Source: Faecalibacterium sp. HTF-F (GTDB lineage Bacteria > Bacillota > Clostridia > Oscillospirales > Ruminococcaceae). Taken from it: DNA of 64,000 bases. The notes under the pieces were generated by a model. The model saw nothing but the letters and a program-made list of their open reading frames with translations, was not told the DNA's origin and did no database searches. The stretch covers positions 2,170,001-2,234,000 of the forward strand of contig NZ_CP094473.1 of assembly GCF_023347535.1 (NCBI RefSeq). Direction: 5' to 3'. Position numbers and translations under genes: made by a program. Below, piece after piece: positions 1 through 8,826 of the stretch. The stretch's first letter is position 1. Every line of letters starts with the position of its first letter.

Positions 1-1181
1 ACGTGATCCACTGGAAGGACTTTATTGCACAGGGCAAGAATCAGAGCATGAACGCCGAACCCTACGACCCGCAGCACGCCTGCGTGGTGGTGCACACCGG
101 CGGCACCACCGGTTCGCCCAAGGGCGTTATGCTGACCGACGACAGCTTCAACTCTCTGGCCCACGAATTCATTGCCCAGAGCAACCTGTTCTGCCGCGGC
201 CAGAAGCTGATGAACGTCATGCCTCCGTTCATTGCCTACGGCTATGCCTGCGGCGTGCATATGCCGCTGGTCATGGGCCTGCACGTTGTCATCATCCCCA
301 ATCTGGACCCCGACAAGCTGGGGGCACTGATCTGGAAGCACAAGCCCGAGCACATGTTCGGCGTTCCGGCTCACTACCAGCAGATGGCAGCATCTCCGCT
401 GCTCAAGAAGAAGAAGGATCTCTCCTTCATCCGCAACTATGCCGCTGGCGGCGACTCGCTACCGCTGGGCGCTGAGCTGACCGTGAACGAGTTCCTGAAG
501 GCACACAACGTGGAGTATCCGCTGGCCAAGGGCTACGGCATGACCGAAGTCGCTTCTGCCGCTACCGTTGCCGCCGGCAATGTGACCAAGCCCGGCAGCG
601 TGGGCATCCCCATGCTGAATACGGTGGTGTCCATCTTCGAGCCCGGCACCGAGACCGAGCTGCCCATCGGGGAGCGCGGCGAGATCTGCATCTGCACCCC
701 CACCGTCATGAAGGGCTACTACAACAAGCCCGATGAGACCGATATGATCCTGCGCCGCCATGCAGACGGCCAGATCTGGGCACACACCGGCGATGTCGGC
801 TACATGGACGAGGACGGCTTTGTGTATCTGGACTCCCGCATCAAGCGCATGATCATCCGTCACGATGGCTTCAAGGTGTTCCCGTCCATGATCGAGAACG
901 TCATCAGCCGCCATCCGGCTGTGCATCAGTGCTCGGTGGTGGGCTGCACCGACAAGGACCATGTGCAGGGTCGCCTGCCCTTCGTCTACGTGGTGCTGGA
1001 CCCGGAGGCCGACAAAAAGAAGCGCCAGATCGTGCGCGAGCTGCGCCAGCTGTGCAAGGAAGAGCTGCCGGAGTACGTGCAGCCGGTGAGCTACAAGTTC
1101 ATCAGCGAAATGCCGATGACCCCCGTTGGCAAGGTGGACTACCGCAAGCTGGAGGAAGAGATCACTCCCCGCGATTATTGA
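1..1181 (+). CDS. AMP-dependent acyl-CoA synthetase/ligase (5' end outside window)
   Basis: This is the C-terminal 390 or so residues of an ANL-superfamily adenylating enzyme, which activates a carboxylic acid with ATP and usually passes it to CoA. Visible core motifs are the Thr/Gly-rich ATP loop TGGTTGSPKG, the GYGMTE motif, the HTGDVGYMDEDG segment followed by the hinge region DSRIKRMI, and the late catalytic Lys in PVGKVDYRKLE. The reading frame is open to the left edge, so the GTG at position 3 is not a credible start. Family members of this size are often annotated as long-chain fatty-acid or acyl-CoA ligases; the substrate cannot be read from the sequence. A terminator follows 30 bases after the stop. 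Confidence 0.85.
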   Translation, partial: VIHWKDFIAQGKNQSMNAEPYDPQHACVVVHTGGTTGSPKGVMLTDDSFNSLAHEFIAQSNLFCRGQKLMNVMPPFIAYGYACGVHMPLVMGLHVVIIPNLDPDKLGALIWKHKPEHMFGVPAHYQQMAASPLLKKKKDLSFIRNYAAGGDSLPLGAELTVNEFLKAHNVEYPLAKGYGMTEVASAATVAAGNVTKPGSVGIPMLNTVVSIFEPGTETELPIGERGEICICTPTVMKGYYNKPDETDMILRRHADGQIWAHTGDVGYMDEDGFVYLDSRIKRMIIRHDGFKVFPSMIENVISRHPAVHQCSVVGCTDKDHVQGRLPFVYVVLDPEADKKKRQIVRELRQLCKEELPEYVQPVSYKFISEMPMTPVGKVDYRKLEEEITPRDY

Positions 1182-1213
1182 TCCTGAACATCACCCTGTA
1201 ATTTTTCAGACAC

Positions 1214-1243
1214 TGAGCTCTCCCGCAAGGGAGAGCTTTTTTG
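1214..1243 (+). terminator. Rho-independent terminator
   Basis: Perfect 9-bp stem AGCTCTCCC/GGGAGAGCT with a GCAA loop followed by six T. It ends the acyl-CoA ligase transcript. Confidence 0.9.
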
Positions 1244-1386
1244 TATGGGAGAAACCGCAGAATACGGGCGCAGCGATGACCGCAATTTTTTGAATTTTGT
1301 CAGTTGACAATTTTTACTTTCCATCTTATCATAGAGACAACAGCTGTGCCGCACAGGTGCAGTCATTCCGGAAAGAAGGAATCACA

Positions 1387-2424
1387 ATGAAAAACAAAAA
1401 ATTTGCCAGCTTTCTGGCCGCAGCGGCAGCGCTTGTGCTGCTGGCCATGCCTGCATTTGCTGCCGACGAACAGACGGAGCTGCCTGCCGCCGAAGCAGCA
1501 GAAGTGCAGCAGGGGCAGACTGCAGCGCCTGCCGAGCAGGAGACTGCCCTGCCCGCCGATGCCCAGACAGCCGGCGAGCCGGAGCCGCAGCTCACCTATG
1601 TGGCGCTGGGCGACAGCATCACCTCCGGTGTCGGCCTTGCCGATATGAAATACAACATCGCCCAGATCGGCTACGATCTCCGGCCAAACTTCGAGGGCTA
1701 CTCTTCCCAGTGCTATACCGCCCTTGTGGGCAAGGGCCTTGGGCTGGACCGCCAGCACGCCATCAATCTGGGCCTGCCCAGCCTGATGAGCCCTGACATG
1801 CTGGATATGGTGCAGAACAGCGCCATGCCCAAGATGAATCAGGCTTCCGGCTCGTACTACGTCTACCCGGAATATCAGGAATATCTGCGCAAGGCCGATA
1901 TCATTTCCATCCAGATCGGCTCCAACGACGCGCTGGTGCCCTGCATCGTAGGTCTGGGCGAGGCCACCAACTGGAAGAGTGAGCAGCTGGCCGGGCTGAT
2001 GGTCAGCGGTGCCCTGCGTGATTTCAACTTCCAGAAGCTGGGGCTCTTCCTCAAAGCGCTGAACCGTATGACCCTTACCTTTGACGAGAGCCGCGCCACC
2101 AACCGCCTGCTGTTCCGCGGCATGGATGAGATCTGCGATCAAGCCTATACCAATGTGACCAACAGCCTGCCGCAGATCGTGGCCAGTATCCGCGCACTGA
2201 ACCCGGATGCCAAAATCGTGCTGCTGGGCTACACCAATCCGGTGCCTCTGCTGCCCGCATGGAACCGCTACTTCAGCAAACTGAACCGCTTTGCCAAAGA
2301 CCTTGCCGCACAGGAAGGCTTGATCTATGTGGACATTCCCCGCACCCAGACCGCTGCGGACGGCCACCCCACCGTCAAAGGCCACAAGTACATTGCACAG
2401 CAGATCCTGAATGCGATCCAGTAA
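1387..2424 (+). CDS. Secreted SGNH/GDSL-family hydrolase
   Basis: A 345-aa exported esterase- or lipase-like hydrolase. Residues 1-25 form a Sec signal peptide (KNKK, a hydrophobic run, then AFA-A). An Ala/Glu/Gln/Pro-rich linker runs to about residue 68. The catalytic blocks follow: YVALGDSIT with the nucleophile Ser at about 77, IQIGSND (block III), and DGHPTVKGH near the C terminus with the catalytic Asp and His. The ATG at 1387 was chosen because GAAAGAAGGA lies just upstream. Such enzymes deacylate polysaccharides, peptidoglycan or lipids outside the cell; the true substrate is not apparent. Confidence 0.88.
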   Translation: MKNKKFASFLAAAAALVLLAMPAFAADEQTELPAAEAAEVQQGQTAAPAEQETALPADAQTAGEPEPQLTYVALGDSITSGVGLADMKYNIAQIGYDLRPNFEGYSSQCYTALVGKGLGLDRQHAINLGLPSLMSPDMLDMVQNSAMPKMNQASGSYYVYPEYQEYLRKADIISIQIGSNDALVPCIVGLGEATNWKSEQLAGLMVSGALRDFNFQKLGLFLKALNRMTLTFDESRATNRLLFRGMDEICDQAYTNVTNSLPQIVASIRALNPDAKIVLLGYTNPVPLLPAWNRYFSKLNRFAKDLAAQEGLIYVDIPRTQTAADGHPTVKGHKYIAQQILNAIQ

Positions 2425-2438
2425 TTCTCTATGACCAA

Positions 2439-2473
2439 AAACAGCCGGCCTCCGCACAGGAGGCCGGCTGTTT
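2439..2473. terminator. Bidirectional terminator
   Basis: A 15-bp perfect inverted repeat (AAACAGCCGGCCTCC and its complement) around a 5-base loop, between the convergent SGNH hydrolase and ABC transporter genes. T-rich on the plus strand (TTTCTTTG). Confidence 0.88.
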
Positions 2474-2490
2474 CTTTGTAGAACCCGTTT

Positions 2491-4161
2491 TCAGCTCAGG
2501 CGGCCGCTTTCCACCGAAAAGCTGATGTCTGCCGCCGCCATGGTAGACTTTCGGTGGGAGACCAGCAGCACCGTTTTGTCTTTGCACTCTGCCCGCACAG
2601 CCTTGAGGATGACCCCCTCGTTCAGGCTGTCCAGATTGGAGGTAGGCTCGTCCAGCAGCAGAAACGGCGCATCGTGCAGGAACGCACGCGCCACACCGAT
2701 GCGCTGACGCTCGCCGCCGGAAAGGGCACCGCCCAGCTCACCCACCGGGGTGTCATAGCCCTTGGGCAGGCTGCGGATGAAGCCATCCAGTGCAGCTTTT
2801 TTGCAGGCCGCTTCCACCTCTTCCCGGGTGGCATCCCGCTTTGCAATGCGGATGTTGTTCTCGATGGTGTCATCGAACAGTTCGGTCTCCTGGGTCACAA
2901 GGCTCTCCTGCGCACGCAGGGCGGCGGTGTTCACTCGGCGGATGTCCTGTTCTCCAAAGCGGATGCTGCCGCCGGACACATCCCAGAATCGCATCAGCAG
3001 CCGCAGGAAGGTAGACTTTCCGCTGCCCGAACGGCCCGTGATGCCCACGATCTTCTTTTCCGGAATGGTCAGGCTCAGGTCATGCAGGATTTCTTCCTCT
3101 GCATAGGCAAAGCTCACCTGCTCTGCCGCAGCACCCGCAAAGGCGGTGTCTGTGCCATCGGTCACATCCGCAGTGACAGGCTCTTCCTCCAGCAGGTCCA
3201 GAACACGGTCGGCGCTGGCGAACACCTGCGTCAGGCCCACACCAAGGTTTGCCAGTGCCACCACCGGGCCAAAGGAGCTCAGGGCCGAAAGGGTGCACAC
3301 CAGCACTCCCTCGGCACCCAGTCTGCCGCTCTGGTAAAGGCTCAGGCTGGTGCCCAGCACGGCCAGCACCGTGAGCAGGATCAGGGTATTGGTCAGGGCC
3401 ACGGTCAGGCCCTCGCGGTACTTGAGGGACTTCTGTTTTTCGCCCAGCGTCTCACTGTGGGCCGTGATGCCCTCGGCACGGGCTGCGGTGTCCTGATACT
3501 GCAAGGTATCCTTCAGGCCCCGCAGGCTTTCCAACACATAGCTGTTGGTATCGGCCAGTGCCTGACGGTACTCCCGGGCGGCACGGTCGCCGCGCTTTGC
3601 GCTCCAGATGGGCAGGGCCGCGCCCACCAGCAGATAGCCCGCCAGCAGCACCAGCGCAGGCAGGATGTGCCAGCTGCCCACAAAGCCCGTCATGCCGATG
3701 ACGCAGATGCACGCGATGCAGATGGGCGAAATGGTGTGGGCGTAGAACACCTCCAGTGCCTCGATGTCGGCGGTGATGAGCGAGATCAGGTCGCCGCGGT
3801 CACGGCCTTCCAGCTTTGCAGGGGTCAGGCGGCGCAGCGCCCCGAACACCTTATCGCGGATCAGGGCCAGCAGCTTAAAGGCAATGTAGTGGTTGGACGC
3901 CTGCTCTGCGTAGCGCAGAACGCCGCGCAGCAGCGCAAACACCAGAATGCAGGCAAAGGCCGTGCCCACAGTCCTCACCGGGCTTGCAAGCCCCAGCGCA
4001 CGCAGGATGCCAAAGCCGCCGAAGATCGTAATGAAGGTGGCGCAGAAATGGCCTGCCACCCCCATCACGATCGCCGCCAGCATAACGGGCAGCATGGGCT
4101 TTACCAGTACGATAAGCCGTCCCACAATGGCAAAGGGGCTGCGATGATTGCTCTTGTTCAT
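2491..4161 (-). CDS. ABC transporter, fused permease/ATP-binding half (CydC-like)
   Basis: A 556-aa type IV (exporter-fold) half-transporter: an N-terminal six-helix membrane domain to about residue 310, then a nucleotide-binding domain. Visible are Walker A GRSGSGKST, signature LSGGERQR, Walker B FLLLDEPTSNLD and the switch His in LLVSHRKS. It begins 2 bases after the stop of the second half-transporter, so the two probably make a heterodimer. The closest general family is CydDC/MsbA-like. No cytochrome bd genes are nearby, whereas a DtxR-like regulator and iron genes are. A role in iron, heme or siderophore transport, like the exporter-fold importers IrtAB and YbtPQ, is therefore an inference worth weighing. 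Confidence 0.85.
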   Translation of the reverse strand: MNKSNHRSPFAIVGRLIVLVKPMLPVMLAAIVMGVAGHFCATFITIFGGFGILRALGLASPVRTVGTAFACILVFALLRGVLRYAEQASNHYIAFKLLALIRDKVFGALRRLTPAKLEGRDRGDLISLITADIEALEVFYAHTISPICIACICVIGMTGFVGSWHILPALVLLAGYLLVGAALPIWSAKRGDRAAREYRQALADTNSYVLESLRGLKDTLQYQDTAARAEGITAHSETLGEKQKSLKYREGLTVALTNTLILLTVLAVLGTSLSLYQSGRLGAEGVLVCTLSALSSFGPVVALANLGVGLTQVFASADRVLDLLEEEPVTADVTDGTDTAFAGAAAEQVSFAYAEEEILHDLSLTIPEKKIVGITGRSGSGKSTFLRLLMRFWDVSGGSIRFGEQDIRRVNTAALRAQESLVTQETELFDDTIENNIRIAKRDATREEVEAACKKAALDGFIRSLPKGYDTPVGELGGALSGGERQRIGVARAFLHDAPFLLLDEPTSNLDSLNEGVILKAVRAECKDKTVLLVSHRKSTMAAADISFSVESGRLS

Positions 4162-4163
4162 GC

Positions 4164-5894
4164 TCAGGCATCCTCCTCTTCCAGTGTTTCCAGCTGCCGC
4201 TGTGCCAGATACAGGCGGCTGTAAGCCCCCTGCTTTGCCAGCAGCTCGGCGTGGGTGCCCTGTTCGGTCACGCGGCCATTGCTCATTGCATAGATGCAGT
4301 CGCTGTGCACCACGTTTGCCAGACGGTGGGAGATCAGGATGATCGTCTTTTTCCCGGCAAGGCTGTGGATGGCCTGCATGATGTCGTTCTCGCTCTCTGC
4401 ATCCACGTTGGAGGTAGCCTCGTCGAAGAGGTAGATGGGCGTATCATGCAGCAGGGCCCGCGCCATGGCAAGGCGCTGGCGCTGACCGCCGGAAAGATTG
4501 CTGCCGCCCTCATGCAAGGCGGTCTGCAGGCCGTTCTGGCTGCGGCAGAAATCGGCCAGATTCACCTGTTCCAGTGCGTTCCACAGCTCTGTTTCGGTGG
4601 CATCCGGCTTTGCCATGCGCAGATTGCTCTCCACCGCACCTTTGAAGATGGCGGCGTTGTGGGGCACCAGCGTCAGGGTGCGCAGGCGCTGTTCCTGCTG
4701 CAGCTCCTGCACCGGCACGCCGCCCAGCGTCACGCTGCCGGTATAGCCGGTGCGGCTGCCGGACAGCAGCGCTGCGATCGTACTTTTGCCGCAGCCGCTC
4801 TCGCCCACCAGCGAGACAAAGCTGCCCTGCGGGATGGTGAGCGATACATCCTTCAGAATGGTGCGGTCTTTCTCGTAGCCAAAGGTGACATGATCCAGCT
4901 GCAGGGTGGTGTTTTCGCCGGGCAGGCGGTCGCCGTCGGCGGGCTCTTCCGCTGCCAGCAGCCGGAAGATCTTTTCTGCCGAAGCGGCGCCGTTCATGGC
5001 AATGTGGAAGTAGCTGCCCAGCAGCCGCAGCGGCAGGAAGAAGTCTGCCGCCAGCAGCACGATGGTCAATGTGGCGGTCAGGGTCAGCCGGCCTGCCGCA
5101 AAGGCAGCCACCGCGCTGATGATGCCAAGGCCCGCACCGCCGTAGGCCATCAGGTCCATCAGTGTCACCGAGTTCAGCTGCATGGTGAGCACCTTCATGG
5201 TGATCCTGCGGAAGCGCTCAGCCTGCGCGTTCATCTGCTCGTGCTTCCAGCCGTCTGCCTGATAGATCTTCAGGGTGGTCAGGCCCTGAATGTTCTCCAG
5301 AAAGCTGTCGCCAAGGGTGGTGTACTCGCCCCAGTAGTTCGCCAGCAGCTTTTTGGCAAACTTCTGCACCGCTACGATGGACATGGGGATCAGCGGCACG
5401 CAGCACAGCAGGATGATGGCAGACCGTGCGTGCACACCCACCAGCAGCGCGAACAGGGTAACAGGAGCCAGCAGGCTGTAGAACAGCTGCGGCAGGTACT
5501 TTGCAAAATAGGTATCGATCTGCTCCACGCCTTCGCTGGCCAGCATCACCACCTCGCTGGTGGCCGCCGTCTCGGTGTAGCTGGGGCCAAGGCGGGCAAG
5601 CTTTGCGTAGATGCTGCTGCGCAGGGTGCGCTTGACGTTTTTGGACGCCCAGTCGCTCATGCCGGAGGCCAGCATGGTGCAGGCAAAGCGCAGCGGCACC
5701 GTAGCAAGGCACAGCACCAGCTGCTGCCACAGCAGGGCGCTGGTCAGGCTACCCGCAAAGGCAGCACCGATGAGCCCCGCAACAGCCTTTACAAACACCA
5801 CATTGCACAGCATTCCCAGCCACTGGAACAGCACATTCAGCTCCACATACCGCAGCGCACCGCGGTCAAAGGACAGCAATTTTTTGTTGATCAC
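4164..5894 (-). CDS. ABC transporter, fused permease/ATP-binding half (CydD-like)
   Basis: A 576-aa partner of the downstream half-transporter. The membrane domain fills about residues 1-320. The ATPase domain shows Walker A GESGCGKST, signature LSGGQRQR, Walker B IYLFDEATSNVD and the H-loop LISHRLAN. Its start overlaps the end of the DtxR-like regulator gene by 4 bases, so translation is probably coupled and the order is regulator, this gene, second half-transporter. The co-transcribed regulator and the feo genes just upstream point towards metal-related transport, but nothing in the protein itself gives the substrate. Confidence 0.85.
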   Translation of the reverse strand: MINKKLLSFDRGALRYVELNVLFQWLGMLCNVVFVKAVAGLIGAAFAGSLTSALLWQQLVLCLATVPLRFACTMLASGMSDWASKNVKRTLRSSIYAKLARLGPSYTETAATSEVVMLASEGVEQIDTYFAKYLPQLFYSLLAPVTLFALLVGVHARSAIILLCCVPLIPMSIVAVQKFAKKLLANYWGEYTTLGDSFLENIQGLTTLKIYQADGWKHEQMNAQAERFRRITMKVLTMQLNSVTLMDLMAYGGAGLGIISAVAAFAAGRLTLTATLTIVLLAADFFLPLRLLGSYFHIAMNGAASAEKIFRLLAAEEPADGDRLPGENTTLQLDHVTFGYEKDRTILKDVSLTIPQGSFVSLVGESGCGKSTIAALLSGSRTGYTGSVTLGGVPVQELQQEQRLRTLTLVPHNAAIFKGAVESNLRMAKPDATETELWNALEQVNLADFCRSQNGLQTALHEGGSNLSGGQRQRLAMARALLHDTPIYLFDEATSNVDAESENDIMQAIHSLAGKKTIILISHRLANVVHSDCIYAMSNGRVTEQGTHAELLAKQGAYSRLYLAQRQLETLEEEDA

Positions 5895-6295
5895 TGGGCT
5901 TTCTCCACTTCTGCGTCATCCGCCGCTGTTCCGAACAGACGCTCATATTCGCCGGTAAAGATGCGCTCCGGCAATGCACTGGTCATGGCCAGCGCCGCCG
6001 CAAAGCGTTCCGCCTCTGACAGCGGCTCGCTGACCGGCGGGAAATGGGTCAGGATTGTTTTCAGCTGCCGGTCCACCTGCTTTGCCACCCAGATGCCCCG
6101 GTCGGTCATATAGATCTTGCCGTAATGCTCCTTTACGATCATGCCATGCTCCATAAGCAGGTTCATGATGCGCACCACCGAGGGCTTGGTGACCCCCAGC
6201 TTTTCCGCAATGCTGCGGGAGCTGATATCCAGATGGGTCTGGGAGACCTCGTAGATCGCCAGCAGATAGCGCAGATGCGCCGACGTAAGTTCCAT
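5891..6295 (-). CDS. DtxR/MntR-like winged-helix regulator, metal ligands apparently lost
   Basis: A 134-aa protein. Its first 70 residues match the DtxR/MntR N-terminal helix-turn-helix: an AIYEV helix, then ISSRSIAEKLGVTKPSVVRIMNLL cut here as two helices (IAEKLGVTKPSVVRIM is the recognition part), then the wing YGKIYMTDRG. The family's metal-binding residues are not where expected: the Asp/Glu pair of the first helix is Arg/Leu, the His after the wing is Gln, and the E..EH motif of the dimerisation domain is absent. ATG at 6295 is preferred over the upstream GTG (6304) because GAGAG lies 8 bases before it. First gene of an operon with two ABC half-transporters, with a GTTAC-N6-CTAAC palindrome just upstream. 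It may be an ordinary MarR-type regulator. Confidence 0.75.
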   Translation of the reverse strand: MELTSAHLRYLLAIYEVSQTHLDISSRSIAEKLGVTKPSVVRIMNLLMEHGMIVKEHYGKIYMTDRGIWVAKQVDRQLKTILTHFPPVSEPLSEAERFAAALAMTSALPERIFTGEYERLFGTAADDAEVEKAQ

Positions 6296-6320
6296 CCCGA
6301 TCACTCTCTTTCGTTTTGAT

Positions 6321-6336
6321 GTTACTCAAGGCTAAC
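6321..6336. promoter_or_regulatory. GTTAG-N6-CTAAC-type operator upstream of the DtxR-like gene
   Basis: GTTACTCAAGGCTAAC, a 16-bp near-palindrome, 25 bases before the start codon. The same half-sites with the same spacing recur at feoA and the DUF3793 gene, suggesting autoregulation. Confidence 0.55.
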
Positions 6337-6347
6337 TTTTTTCTTTT

Positions 6348-6386
6348 GAAAAAAGGGCGCGAGCCGAAAGTTCCAGCCCGCGCCCC
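6348..6386 (-). terminator. Terminator of the feo operon
   Basis: On the minus strand, a GC-rich stem (GCCCGCGCCC arm against GGGCGCGAGC) is followed by TTTTTTC. It lies between the Cys-rich FeoB partner and the DtxR-like gene. Confidence 0.82.
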
Positions 6387-6402
6387 TTGCGGTTTTTACC
6401 GA

Positions 6403-6573
6403 TCAGTGACAGCCGCTGCAGCCGCCGCAATTACCATTGCAGCCGCCCTCGCCGCAGCCACCGCAGCCGCCATGCTTGTGAGAGTGCCATGTGATCCAGC
6501 CCACACCGCCAAACACGATGACTGCCACAATGATCGTAGGCAGATTAAAGTTTGCTGCCAGAAATTCCATCAT
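6403..6573 (-). CDS. FeoB-associated Cys-rich membrane peptide
   Basis: A 56-aa protein. The N-terminal half is one membrane segment (NLPTIIVAVIVFGGVGWITW). The tail is a Cys/Gly/His cluster, HGGCGGCGEGGCNGNCGGC, with seven Cys in the last 20 or so residues. The start is a double ATG after AAAGGAGAG. It sits 29 bases downstream of feoB in the same direction, exactly where small FeoB-associated Cys-rich proteins are found in Firmicutes. The Cys tail probably binds iron or relays it near the transporter; this role is inferred from the family, not shown. Confidence 0.9.
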   Translation of the reverse strand: MMEFLAANFNLPTIIVAVIVFGGVGWITWHSHKHGGCGGCGEGGCNGNCGGCSGCH

Positions 6574-6602
6574 AAAGCATCTCTCCTTTCAGCAGACGAA
6601 GC

Positions 6603-8801
6603 TTACTTGTTTGCAGTGATCTTGGAAACGTCGATCTTGACCTCGTTGTCGCCGGTGTACTTGTTGGGACGAACCAGCAGGTAAATAAAGCAAGCCAGAA
6701 CCACAGCCGCCACGATGGTAAAGAAGTTGAAGCCAACCTCGCCGGTGATCAGGCCGCCAAGCTGGTAAACCACCAGAGCTGCGCAGTAAGCCAGAGCACA
6801 CATATAACCAATGGCGATGGCCGTCCATCTGCCGTTGTTCATCTCGCGCTTGATGGCGCCCATTGCAGCGAAGCAGGGAGCGCACAGCAGGTTGAAGATC
6901 ATGAAGGCGTAAGCCGACAGAGCGGTGTAGTCCTGCGCAACAGCAGCCCAGATCTCATCGCCGTTCTCAGACAGCTCGCCGCCGAAGTGATACAGAACAC
7001 CGAAGGTACCAACCACGTTCTCCTTTGCGATCAGGCCGGAGACGGAAGCGACGGTTGCACGCCAGTTGCCGAAGCCCAGAGGAGCAAAGATCCATGCGAC
7101 CTTGGTAGCGATAGCAGCCAGCACGGAGTTGTCCTGATCCTCGACCATACCGAAGGCACCGTTCTCGAAGCCGAAGCCCTGCATGAACCACAGCACAACG
7201 GTAGCGGCCAGAATGACGGAGCCTGCGCGCTTGATGAAGGACCAGCCGCGCTCCCAGGTTGCACGGAACACGTTGCCCCATGCAGGCACATGGTATGCGG
7301 GCAGCTCCATCACGAAGGGAGCGGGATCACCTGCGAAGAGCTTGGTCTTCTTCAGGATCACGCCGGAGCAGATGATGGCAGCCATGCCAATGAAGTAAGC
7401 AGAGACAGCCACCAGAGAAGAACCGCCGAACATCGCACCTGCGATGAGGCCGATGATGGGCATCTTTGCGCCGCAGGGGATGAAGCAGGTGGTCATGATG
7501 GTCATGCGGCGGTCGCGCTCGTTCTCGATGGTACGGGATGCCATGACGCCCGGGACGCCGCAGCCGGTGCCCACCAGAACAGGGATGAAGCTCTTACCGG
7601 ACAGGCCGAACTTGCGGAAGATACGGTCCATGATGAAGGCGACACGGGACATATAGCCCACATCCTCCAGAATGGACAGCAGGAAGAACAGCACCAGCAT
7701 CTGGGGAACGAAGCCCAGAACTGCGCCGACACCGGCAACGATGCCGTCCATAATCAGGCCGTACAGCCAGCCTGCCACGCCGATGCTCTCCAGCAAGCCG
7801 CCCAGAGCATTGGGAACGATCTCACCGAACAGAACATCGTTGGTCCAGTCGGTGGCAAAAGTACCGATGGCCCAGCCGCCGTCTGCAATGGAGGTACCCA
7901 TGGACAGAGAGTACATCAGGTACATGACCAGTGCGAAGATGGGCAGAGCCAGAATACGGTTGGTCACGATCTGGTCGATCTTATCGGAAACGGTCAGGTG
8001 CTCCACGCGGGCCTTCTTCTTGACAGCCTTGCCCACCACGGTGTTGATGTATGCATAGCGCTGGTTGGTGATGATGCTCTCTGCATCGTCGTCCAGCTCG
8101 GTCTCGCAATCCTTGATGTGCTGATCGATGTGATCCATCAGGGTCTTGTCCAGCTTCAGCTCATCCTGCACCTTGTCGTCGCGCTCGAACAGCTTGACAG
8201 CGTACCAGCGCAGGAAGCGGTCATCCACCTTGCCCTGAATGGACTCTTCGATGTGGGCAATGGCGTGCTCCACGCTGCCGGTGAACACGTGAGGCAGCTC
8301 GCCGGCCTTGGTAGCCTTGGCGGCAGCCACAGCAGCCTTTGCAGCGGCCTCGGTGCCCTCGCCCTTCAGTGCGCTGATCTCCACCGCCTGACAGCCCAGC
8401 TCTGCGCTCAGCTTCTTCAGGTCGATCTTATCGCCGTTCTTGCGCACCAGATCGATCATGTTCACCGCCATGACCACCGGGATGCCCAGCTCGATCAGCT
8501 GGGTGGTCAGGTACAGGTTGCGCTCGATGTTGGTGCCGTCGATGATGTTCAGGATGGCGTCGGGCTTCTCCTTGACCAGATAGGTACGGGAGACGACCTC
8601 TTCCAGCGTGTACGGAGACAGAGAGTAGATGCCGGGCAGGTCCTGAATGATAACATCCTTATCGCCCTTCAGCTTACCTTCCTTCTTTTCCACCGTAACG
8701 CCGGGCCAGTTGCCGACATACTGGTTGGAGCCGGTCAGATTGTTGAACAGGGTCGTTTTACCGCAGTTCGGGTTGCCGGCAAGTGCAATTTTAATGCTCA
8801 T
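6603..8801 (-). CDS. feoB: Ferrous iron transporter FeoB
   Basis: A 732-aa cytoplasmic-membrane Fe(II) importer. The N-terminal G domain has the P-loop GNPNCGKTT (residues 8-16), DLPGIYSL as G3 and a NMID-type G4, then a helical guanine-dissociation-inhibitor segment to about residue 270. The membrane part carries the two Gate motifs with conserved Cys, VGTGCGVPG and FIPCGAKMP. Full family length, no frameshift. It follows two feoA genes and precedes the Cys-rich partner. All four genes run on the minus strand from one promoter region with several GTTAG-type sites. Confidence 0.97.
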   Translation of the reverse strand: MSIKIALAGNPNCGKTTLFNNLTGSNQYVGNWPGVTVEKKEGKLKGDKDVIIQDLPGIYSLSPYTLEEVVSRTYLVKEKPDAILNIIDGTNIERNLYLTTQLIELGIPVVMAVNMIDLVRKNGDKIDLKKLSAELGCQAVEISALKGEGTEAAAKAAVAAAKATKAGELPHVFTGSVEHAIAHIEESIQGKVDDRFLRWYAVKLFERDDKVQDELKLDKTLMDHIDQHIKDCETELDDDAESIITNQRYAYINTVVGKAVKKKARVEHLTVSDKIDQIVTNRILALPIFALVMYLMYSLSMGTSIADGGWAIGTFATDWTNDVLFGEIVPNALGGLLESIGVAGWLYGLIMDGIVAGVGAVLGFVPQMLVLFFLLSILEDVGYMSRVAFIMDRIFRKFGLSGKSFIPVLVGTGCGVPGVMASRTIENERDRRMTIMTTCFIPCGAKMPIIGLIAGAMFGGSSLVAVSAYFIGMAAIICSGVILKKTKLFAGDPAPFVMELPAYHVPAWGNVFRATWERGWSFIKRAGSVILAATVVLWFMQGFGFENGAFGMVEDQDNSVLAAIATKVAWIFAPLGFGNWRATVASVSGLIAKENVVGTFGVLYHFGGELSENGDEIWAAVAQDYTALSAYAFMIFNLLCAPCFAAMGAIKREMNNGRWTAIAIGYMCALAYCAALVVYQLGGLITGEVGFNFFTIVAAVVLACFIYLLVRPNKYTGDNEVKIDVSKITANK

Positions 8802-8826
8802 TGCTTAATCCTTCCTCCCTTTGGGA

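Noticed and set aside
459-962. Long open frame antisense to the acyl-CoA ligase
   Set aside because: High GC content produces long antisense frames; the translation is His/Gly/Ala-rich without any family motif, and the sense strand encodes a clear enzyme. The same applies to many other antisense frames over feoB, fruA, dnaK, the ABC transporters and the kinases.
2491-5894. Naming the ABC pair cydC and cydD
   Set aside because: Similarity is general to exporter-fold ABC proteins; without cydAB nearby and with an iron context the names would mislead.
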